Assembly (NCBI GenBank): GCA_023411575.1
Contig: JAEYOP010000013.1
Span: 1-29,056 of the forward strand
Direction of reading: 5' to 3'
Length of the DNA: 29,056 nucleotides
DNA from: Bacillota bacterium
GTDB lineage: Bacteria; Bacillota; Clostridia; Acetivibrionales; DTU013
Shown here: in pieces, positions 23,778 to 29,056 of the stretch
Numbering within the stretch: position 1 is the stretch's first letter
How the letters are laid out: each line of letters starts with the position of its first letter
Translations under genes and position numbers: made by a program
The notes under the pieces: generated by a model
The model's database searches: none
Seen by the model: the letters and a program-made list of their open reading frames with translations, nothing else
What the model was told of the DNA's origin: nothing

Positions 23778-24227
23778 ATGGGCGCATCCGTAAGAAAGAT
23801 CTACTACAACGAGCTGGGCCAGCTGCTTGAGCTGTACCGGCACCTGAACGAGGAGGATCCCGACATCAGCGGGGAAAAGGGGACCCTGGAGCTGTGGGAC
23901 AGGATCGTTACCGATCCCGGGCAAAAGATATTTGTCGTGGAGGAGGACGGAAAGCTGGTGGCGTCCTGTACGCTGATCCTCGTCCCGAACCTCACGAGGG
24001 GCGGAAAACCGTATGCCTTGATCGAAAATGTGGTGACCCACGCGGATTACCGGAAAAGGGGCTTCGGCAGGGCGGTGCTTGAAAAGGCCGCCGCAGCGGC
24101 AAGGGAAGCGGGCTGCTACAAGGTCATGCTGATGACCGGCAGAAAGGACGACGGCGTCATGACCTTTTATGAAAAGGCCGGTTTTGACCGGGGCATGAAG
24201 ACGGCCTTCTGCACCAAATTCCAGTGA
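23778..24227 (+). CDS. GNAT family N-acetyltransferase
   Basis: 149 residues, complete GNAT domain: N-terminal helix pair (LGQLLELYRHLNEEDP), FVVEEDGKLVASCTLILVPNLTRGGKPYALIENVVTHADYRKRGFGRAVLEKA with the acetyl-CoA loop RKRGFG, and a C-terminal FYEKAGFDRG. Substrate unknown. Last gene of the co-directional run from pncA; 33 bp after the methyltransferase. Confidence 0.88.
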   Translation: MGASVRKIYYNELGQLLELYRHLNEEDPDISGEKGTLELWDRIVTDPGQKIFVVEEDGKLVASCTLILVPNLTRGGKPYALIENVVTHADYRKRGFGRAVLEKAAAAAREAGCYKVMLMTGRKDDGVMTFYEKAGFDRGMKTAFCTKFQ

Positions 24228-24242
24228 TGCGGCAAAAAAGGA

Positions 24243-24272
24243 TTGACTTTGCGTGTAAAAAGCGCATATAAT
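24243..24272 (+). promoter_or_regulatory. tyrS promoter
   Basis: TTGACT (24243-24248) -N18- TATAAT (24267-24272), a strong sigma-A pair; transcription should start near 24279 and run straight into the T-box leader. Confidence 0.7.
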
Positions 24273-24279
24273 GATAAAA

Positions 24280-24615
24280 ATAATTTGAAAACGAATGGAT
24301 CAAAGGTTATGACTGGGAAGAAGTAAAATTGCACGATCCCGACAGAGAGTACCCGGATGGTGAGAGGGGCGGGGAGAACGCAATTTGAATACATCTCATG
24401 AACTGTACGCCGAAACGGACGAAGGGAAGTCCGGGCAGGCGATCACCGGGAACCTGCGCCCGTTACAGCGCTAGTGAATGCACGCGGAAGGCCGTAAGGT
24501 CCCGGGCGCGTAAGTTCACGACAAGGTCGGCGCTGCGAGGCGCCGGTAAATTGAGGTGGTAACGCGGGAGCAAGCTCCCGTCCTCTGATGGTATCAGAGG
24601 ACGGGGGCTTTTTTT
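24280..24615 (+). ncRNA. T-box leader, tyrosine-specific, upstream of tyrS
   Basis: This riboswitch senses uncharged tRNA-Tyr and lets tyrS be transcribed when tyrosine charging is low. Stem I is plain: AGTA followed by AAATTGC (from about 24332) pairs with GCAATTT ahead of GAA, giving the S-turn, and the specifier codon TAC is at 24390-24392. The conserved T-box antiterminator sequence GAGGTGGTAACGCGG is at 24553-24567, and its TGGT (24557-24560) would pair with the ACCA end of tRNA. An intrinsic terminator follows. No gene is present in the 443 bp between the acetyltransferase and tyrS; this leader fills it. Confidence 0.93.
24574..24615 (+). terminator. Intrinsic terminator of the tyrS T-box
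   Basis: A 15-bp stem (GCTCCCGTCCTCTGA pairing with TCAGAGGACGGGGGC, one G-U) with loop TGGTA, followed by seven T (24609-24615). Its left arm also contributes to the antiterminator, the usual T-box switch. Confidence 0.92.
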
Positions 24616-24670
24616 ATGCGGTATGGCGGCATCTTGCCGGTCGGACCGGATCAAGAGAGGAGAAAGGAAT

Positions 24671-25888
24671 ATGATTTCAATCGAGGAACAAATCCGAATT
24701 CTTTCAAAAGGCGCGGAGGAGATCATCAGCGCGGAGGAACTCCGGGCAAAGCTGGAGAGGGTGCAGGGCACGGGCCGGTCCCTGGTGATCAAGCTCGGGC
24801 TGGATCCGTCGGCCCCCGACATCCATCTGGGGCATACGGTGGTGCTGCGGAAGATCCGCCAGTTTCAGGATCTTGGCCACAGGGCGGTGATTATCATCGG
24901 CGACTTCACCGGCAGGATCGGCGATCCCGCCGGCCGGTCCAAAACGAGAAAGCAGCTTACGGGGGAGGAAGTAGCAGCGAATGCAAGGACCTACGAGGAA
25001 CAAATCTTCAAAATACTCGACAGGGACAGGACGGAGGTTCGGTTCAACAGCGAATGGCTGTCGAAGCTGAACTTTGAGGAGGTCGTCCGGCTGGCGTCCA
25101 AGTGCACGGTGGCAAGAATGCTGGAGCGGGATGATTTTCAAAACCGCTTTGCGGCCCATGAAAGCATAGGCGTCCACGAATTCTTCTACCCGCTGATGCA
25201 GGGCTTTGATTCCGTCGAACTGAAAGCGGATGTGGAAATCGGCGGGACAGAGCAGCGGTTCAACATCCTGATGGGGCGGAGCCTCCAGAAGGATTACGGA
25301 CAGGAAAGCCAGGCGGCGCTGTTTATGCCGATCCTTGAAGGGATCGACGGCTCGGAAAAGATGAGCAAGAGCCTGGGCAACTATATCGGAATCAGCGATG
25401 CGCCGGAGGACATGTACGGTAAAGTGATGTCCATCCCCGACGGGTTGATCGTCAAGTACTTCAAACTGGCGACGGATATCCATCCTGACCGGCTCGACGA
25501 AATCGCCCGGCAGTTGGAAGGGGAGGAGGTGAATCCCCGGGATGTGAAAATGCTGCTGGCACGGGAAATTACGTCCCTGTACCACGGGGAGGCCGCCGCC
25601 GGGCAGGCGGAGGAGCGGTTTAAAACCGTCTTCCAGAAACGGGACCTGCCGGAGCAGATCCCGGAATTCACCGTGCCGGAGGGGCTGTTCGAGGACGGCG
25701 GAGTCGATCTGGTGAAGCTGCTGGCCTTCCTTGGCTTTTCGGAAAGCCGGAGCGATGCGAGAAGGCTGATCCAGCAGGGGGCGATAAAAATCAACGGGGT
25801 AAGGCAGACCGGCACCAGCCTTTCCGGACTGAAAACCGGAGATGTCCTTCAGTCCGGAAAGCTGAAGTTTGCGAAGCTTATATGGTGA
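24671..25888 (+). CDS. tyrS: Tyrosyl-tRNA synthetase
   Basis: 405 residues. Class I synthetase: HIGH-type motif HLGH at residues 52-55 and KMSKS at 230-234 are intact; the C-terminus (LLAFLGFSESRSDARRLIQQGAIKINGV) is an S4 RNA-binding domain. The sequence style fits the TyrZ branch. ATG 24671 follows GAGAGGAGAAAGG. Controlled by the tyrosine T-box. The last 11 bp overlap the end of metG on the other strand, and a strong 14-bp inverted repeat lies just before the end. Confidence 0.95.
   Translation: MISIEEQIRILSKGAEEIISAEELRAKLERVQGTGRSLVIKLGLDPSAPDIHLGHTVVLRKIRQFQDLGHRAVIIIGDFTGRIGDPAGRSKTRKQLTGEEVAANARTYEEQIFKILDRDRTEVRFNSEWLSKLNFEEVVRLASKCTVARMLERDDFQNRFAAHESIGVHEFFYPLMQGFDSVELKADVEIGGTEQRFNILMGRSLQKDYGQESQAALFMPILEGIDGSEKMSKSLGNYIGISDAPEDMYGKVMSIPDGLIVKYFKLATDIHPDRLDEIARQLEGEEVNPRDVKMLLAREITSLYHGEAAAGQAEERFKTVFQKRDLPEQIPEFTVPEGLFEDGGVDLVKLLAFLGFSESRSDARRLIQQGAIKINGVRQTGTSLSGLKTGDVLQSGKLKFAKLIW
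25820..25861. repeat. Perfect 14-bp inverted repeat inside the tyrS 3' end
   Basis: CTTTCCGGACTGAA at 25820-25833 is exactly complementary to TTCAGTCCGGAAAG at 25848-25861, with a 14-nt loop. It lies in the S4-domain coding region, 17 bp from the metG stop on the opposite strand. No T-run follows on either strand, so it is not a standard terminator. Confidence 0.8.
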
Positions 25889-27512
25889 GTCCGGTCTTCA
25901 GCCTCTCTTCCTCTTCGGCGACGACCTTTTTGTCGATTCGCTCGAAGAGGATGCCCAGCGGCTGAATTTCCAGGTTCGCCGGCAGCCTGACGAACACCCA
26001 TTTGTCATCCCCAATGCCGAGGGCATCCTGCACCTTTTGGGAGGAGAAGGGCAGGAAGGGCTTGAGCAGAATGGACAGATTGGCTATGATCTGCACGCAG
26101 GTTGCCAGGGTTTCGCCGCATTTTGCCGGATTCTCCCTTATGCTGACCCAGGGCTGTTCTTCGTCGAAGTATTTGTTTGCGGTGCGGATAAAGGCGAACA
26201 GAGTTTCCAGTGCCTCCTTCAGGCTGCCGTTTTCGATCAGCCCGCTCACCTCGGCGTAAAGGGCCTCTAGCCGCTGCTCGATGGGAAGACTGCACGGTGC
26301 GGCAGGAACCTTTCCCCCAAAGCTCTTCTGAATAAATACCAGACTCCGGTTGACAAAATTGCCGTATGCCCCCAGAAGCTCGCCGTTGTGGCTGTTTATG
26401 AACTCCCGCCAGGTAAAGTCCGTATCCCGCTTCTCGGGACCGTTGGCAGTGAGAAAGTACCGGATGGAATCCGGGTCATACCGGGAGGCAAGATCCCCGG
26501 CCCATATTGCCCAGTTGCCGCTGGTCGAGATTTTCCGTCCCTCCAGCGTCAGGTATTCGCTGGATACGATTTCGTCCGGGAGGCGGAAAGCGGCGTCCTT
26601 CCGGCCAAGCAGCAGCGCCGGGAGGATTATGGCGTGGAAGGGGATGTTGTCTTTTCCGTGTACGCAATAGTGCCGGCTGCTGTTCCAGATTTCGATAAAG
26701 TCCAGGCCTTTCCGCTCACAGAGCGTATGGCAGTCGGACAGATAGCCGAGGACATTTTCGGCCCAGATATAGATTTTTTTGCCCTCGTAGCCTTCCCTCG
26801 GCACATCGATCCCCCAGTCGAGGTCCCGGGTGATGGCCCTGTCCCGCAGGCCTTCGCCGATATACCGCCGGGACAGCTCCAGGGCGTTTTTCCTCCAGTC
26901 CCGGTGGCTTTCCACATAGGTGCTCAAAGCTTCCTTTAATTGGGTGATTGCCAGGAACAGGTGGGTGGACGGCCTGAAAACAGGAGGGCTCCCGCAGAGA
27001 TGACATCGCGGGTCAAGCAGATTTTCCGGCTCCAGGACGCTGCCGCAGTGTTCGCACTGGTCCCCTCTTGCCGCTTTGCCGCAAATGGGGCAGGCTCCGT
27101 CCACGAAGCGGTCCGGCAGCGCCTGGTTGCACTTTTCGCAATATGCCTGGGGTGATGCTTTTTCATAGACAAGCCCGCCGTCATACAGGCGCTTGTGAAA
27201 GTCCTTAACAAACTCCTTATGTTCCGCGCCGGAGGTCTTTCCGTATAAATCGTAGGAAAAACCGAGCTTCCGGAAACACTCCGTAAACTCCTCATGATAC
27301 CGGTTGCTGACTTCCTCCGGCGTTTTGTTTTCCTGCCGGGCCCTTATGGCCACGGGGGTGCCGTGACAGTCGCTGCCGGATACATAAAAGACCGTATCCC
27401 CCTTTGCGCGGTGATACCTTGCCAGGACATCCCCCGGCAGAAGCGCCGCTGTGTGGCCGATGTGAAGCGAGCCGTTCGCGTAGGGCCATGCCCCTGATAT
27501 GATAACGTTCAT
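25878..27512 (-). CDS. metG: Methionyl-tRNA synthetase
   Basis: 544 residues, class I. HIGH motif HIGH at residues 17-20; the connective-peptide zinc region has four C-x2-C knuckles (YCEKC, CPIC, CEHC, CHLC), as in the E. coli/archaeal-type MetRS branch; the KMSKS loop reads GRKISTS, a normal variant for that branch. It ends after the anticodon-binding helical domain and lacks the C-terminal dimerisation/tRNA-binding domain found in many MetRS. Good AAGGAGGC site before ATG 27512. Behind its own promoter and T-box leader. Many Clostridia carry a second MetRS; whether this is the only one cannot be told here. Confidence 0.94.
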   Translation of the reverse strand: MNVIISGAWPYANGSLHIGHTAALLPGDVLARYHRAKGDTVFYVSGSDCHGTPVAIRARQENKTPEEVSNRYHEEFTECFRKLGFSYDLYGKTSGAEHKEFVKDFHKRLYDGGLVYEKASPQAYCEKCNQALPDRFVDGACPICGKAARGDQCEHCGSVLEPENLLDPRCHLCGSPPVFRPSTHLFLAITQLKEALSTYVESHRDWRKNALELSRRYIGEGLRDRAITRDLDWGIDVPREGYEGKKIYIWAENVLGYLSDCHTLCERKGLDFIEIWNSSRHYCVHGKDNIPFHAIILPALLLGRKDAAFRLPDEIVSSEYLTLEGRKISTSGNWAIWAGDLASRYDPDSIRYFLTANGPEKRDTDFTWREFINSHNGELLGAYGNFVNRSLVFIQKSFGGKVPAAPCSLPIEQRLEALYAEVSGLIENGSLKEALETLFAFIRTANKYFDEEQPWVSIRENPAKCGETLATCVQIIANLSILLKPFLPFSSQKVQDALGIGDDKWVFVRLPANLEIQPLGILFERIDKKVVAEEEERLKTGLTI

Positions 27513-27575
27513 AAAAATGCCTCCTTTTCTGGTTTGAATTCACCAAATCCGACTGAATTAGCCTATTGTGCCAAT

Positions 27576-27621
27576 AAAAAAACGCCCTCACCCCCAGGAT
27601 TTCTTCCTGGGGACGAGAGCG
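27576..27621 (-). terminator. Intrinsic terminator of the metG T-box
   Basis: On the minus strand CGCTCTCGTCCCCAGGA pairs with TCCTGGGGGTGAGGGCG (two or three G-U or mismatched positions) around an AGAAA loop, then seven T (27582-27576). Confidence 0.9.
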
Positions 27622-27948
27622 TGCGCTTCGTGATACCACCCCGGTTCATTGCGCTTCACAGCGGCAATCTCAGCAAGTACGTCAGGCGGCTTCCCTTTCG
27701 GGACAAGATCGGCCTGGTTATACTCCGGCACGGTAACGGGTGCGCCCGCCATAGCCTTACATCCGGGACCGGTCATTCCTGCATCGGCGCCGCCACGCGG
27801 CTTGCCGGAAACGGAAATGGTCCCTTTTGTTCGGTATGATTGCTCCAAGACCATGTTCGGCCCCTGTGCCTTTCTCCCTCTCAGCAGCCGGGAGTTCTCT
27901 GTAAAAGACGTCAACAGCCTACTCTTCTTTTCATCGCAAGTGATTATT
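27576..27948 (-). ncRNA. T-box leader upstream of metG
   Basis: On the minus strand the antiterminator T-box reads GGGGTGGTATCACGA (around 27628-27642) with TGGT at 27638-27635 for the tRNA ACCA end, followed by a terminator. Stem I begins with AGTA then GGC and closes with GCC then GAA. The specifier is probably ATG at 27854-27852, in GAACATGG, but it starts one base after GAA whereas the tyrS leader has its codon immediately after GAA; in that register the triplet would be CAT. Since the gene is clearly MetRS, methionine is the sensible reading. This RNA fills the 560-bp gap between metG and the HAD gene together with two divergent promoters. Confidence 0.88.
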
Positions 27949-27954
27949 TCCAAT

Positions 27955-27983
27955 ATCCTATTCCTGCCGGCCACATTTGTCAA
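27955..27983 (-). promoter_or_regulatory. metG promoter
   Basis: On the minus strand TTGACA (27983-27978) -N17- TAGGAT (27960-27955): consensus -35 and ideal spacing. Transcription would start near 27948, at the head of the T-box leader. Confidence 0.7.
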
Positions 27984-28020
27984 GAACGGAAACGAAATTT
28001 TTCTGCGACGTTTTCTGCGA

Positions 28021-28049
28021 TTGAATAATTGCCCATCCTGTTCTACAAT
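28021..28049 (+). promoter_or_regulatory. Promoter of the HAD phosphatase gene
   Basis: TTGAAT (28021-28026) -N17- TACAAT (28044-28049), 25 bp before the start codon and divergent to the metG promoter. Confidence 0.55.
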
Positions 28050-28073
28050 AAAGCTTGGAACAGGAGGACGTTT

Positions 28074-28928
28074 ATGGCAAAAAAGACTTTATACATATCC
28101 GATCTGGACGGAACGCTGCTGAACCCGGAAAAGGAGCTGAGCAGCTATGCGAAAAGGGCGATCAACGAATTGAACGGACACGGCGTGCCTTTTACCGTCG
28201 CGACGGCCAGAAGCGCGGCATCCGTCGTTAAAATACTGGCCGACGTAAGCATTGACGTGCCTGCTGTTCTGATGAACGGGGCGGTTATCTTCGATCTGCG
28301 TACGCTGAAGTACATAAGGAAAGAAGTTATTGAACCTGTGACAGCGGGCTGCATTGTGGACATTCTTACGGAGCAGGGGATTCCGGGCTTCATGTACGCC
28401 GTTGCCGGCGACTGCCTCATAACCTATTACGAGCATCTTGAATCCAAAGCGATGAAGGATTTCCACGATGAGCGGGTTCAAAAGTACTGCAAATCCTTTG
28501 AAAAGGTCCCTTGCTTTAAAGATAAAACGGGGGAGAACAACGTGATCTATTTCTCCCTGATGGACGATTACGAAAAGCTCCAGCCGGTCCGGGACCGCTT
28601 TAAGGCCATTCCCGGCATCGATATGGCCTTTTACAGGGACAATTATGGGGATGGGCTCTGGTACCTTGAAATTTTTCGGGCGACCGCCTCCAAATACAAC
28701 GCGGTCATGTACCTGCGCGAGTCCGGCGGGTACGACCGGGTCGTCGGCTTCGGCGACAATCACAATGACATCCCCCTTTTAAACGCCTGCGATGAATTCT
28801 ATAGCGTATCCAATGCGATAGACGAGCTCAAAGCGCGCTCGACCGCGGCCATAGGCAGCAACCTGGAGGATGCCGTTCCCGCATTTATCCTGAAAAGGGA
28901 ATCCATCTTCCTGGAAGAACCTGTTTAG
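28074..28928 (+). CDS. Cof-type HAD-superfamily phosphatase
   Basis: 284 residues. HAD motif I is ISDLDGTLL (nucleophile Asp and the +2 Asp), motif II is the Thr in PFTVATARS, motif III/IV is VVGFGDNHNDIPLL with the Mg-binding Asp pair; a C2-type cap lies between. Cof-type enzymes dephosphorylate sugar phosphates, nucleotides or flavin precursors in the cytosol; the substrate is not predictable. ATG 28074 has AGGAGG upstream. Odd: the last three codons (Glu-Pro-Val) and the TAG stop are provided by the inverted repeat of the MITE inserted at its 3' end, so the natural C-terminus has probably been replaced by a few residues. Confidence 0.9.
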   Translation: MAKKTLYISDLDGTLLNPEKELSSYAKRAINELNGHGVPFTVATARSAASVVKILADVSIDVPAVLMNGAVIFDLRTLKYIRKEVIEPVTAGCIVDILTEQGIPGFMYAVAGDCLITYYEHLESKAMKDFHDERVQKYCKSFEKVPCFKDKTGENNVIYFSLMDDYEKLQPVRDRFKAIPGIDMAFYRDNYGDGLWYLEIFRATASKYNAVMYLRESGGYDRVVGFGDNHNDIPLLNACDEFYSVSNAIDELKARSTAAIGSNLEDAVPAFILKRESIFLEEPV

Positions 28929-29056
28929 GATCTGTTGGCGCCTGATCTTTTGGCGGATTTTCCGTCATACTGCGTTAAATTTTCTTGTAATAAACAGATT
29001 ATTCCTGCGAAAATTTGCCTTGTCTGACGAAAAATCCGCTCAAAATCTCAGGCACC
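28917..29056. mobile_element. 160-bp palindromic MITE-like element, copy 2 (cut by window end)
   Basis: The first 140 bases of the element, in reverse orientation to copy 1 (13734-13893). Aligned against the reverse complement of copy 1 I count two substitutions and no gap. The final 20 bases, including the second inverted end, lie beyond the window. Its left end starts within the HAD coding sequence. Confidence 0.85.

Noticed and set aside
27588..27983. 131-codon minus-strand frame upstream of metG
   Set aside because: It lies wholly within the metG promoter and T-box leader, whose RNA motifs explain the sequence.
1..29056. CRISPR arrays, tRNA or rRNA genes, prophage genes
   Set aside because: No regularly spaced repeats, no cloverleaf-like sequence and no phage structural or lysis genes were seen; the tRNA-related signals are T-box leaders.

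Overview
The window looks like a contig from an anaerobic, endospore-forming Clostridia-type Firmicute. This rests on a complete gerA-type spore germinant receptor operon, two T-box-controlled aminoacyl-tRNA synthetase genes, good Shine-Dalgarno sites, and an oxygen-sensitive style of energy metabolism (a complex I/hydrogenase-4-like membrane complex and an Fe-S flavoprotein). I cannot name the genus from the sequence alone.

Layout. 1-1788: an ISL3-family insertion sequence with perfect 23-bp inverted ends; its transposase is split by a frameshift at an A8 run. 1925-5087: AT-rich accessory stretch with a stand-alone GyrI-like effector-binding protein, a flavoprotein divergent from an HxlR-type regulator, an orphan beta-rich protein, and a PIN-domain toxin with its probable antitoxin. 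5244-6644: a Dabb protein and a helical orphan. 6827-14739: a six-gene operon for a membrane complex related to hydrogenase-4 / formate hydrogenlyase (HyfB, C, E, F, G and a ferredoxin-NuoB fusion). The large subunit HyfG has lost all four nickel-ligand cysteines, so this is an energy-converting-hydrogenase-related (Ehr-type) complex and not a hydrogenase. A 160-bp palindromic MITE-like element sits exactly at the hyfG stop codon and separates hyfG from the last gene. 14821-19179 (minus strand): gerAA-gerAB-gerAC with translational overlaps, followed by a two-helix micro-ORF resembling the 'D subunit' of some germinant receptors. 19289-24227: NAD salvage (pncA-pncB) followed by yjbQ, a DinB-like protein, two GNAT acetyltransferases and a methyltransferase, closely spaced and co-directional. 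24243-27983: tyrS (plus) and metG (minus), each behind its own promoter and T-box leader, converging with an 11-bp overlap of coding ends. 28074-28928: a Cof-type HAD phosphatase whose last three codons and stop are supplied by a second, inverted copy of the same 160-bp element, cut off by the window end.

How it works together: the HyfBCEF subunits form the ion-translocating membrane arm; HyfG and the ferredoxin-NuoB fusion form the peripheral arm, which can carry electrons over Fe-S clusters but cannot make or oxidise H2 at a NiFe site. The true electron acceptor or donor is the main open question of the window. PncA/PncB recycle nicotinamide to NaMN, and a perfect TTGTAAA-N7-TTTACAA palindrome upstream could be their operator. 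Both ends of the window coincide with repeats (IS end at base 1, MITE at base 29056), as expected if assembly stopped at multicopy elements.
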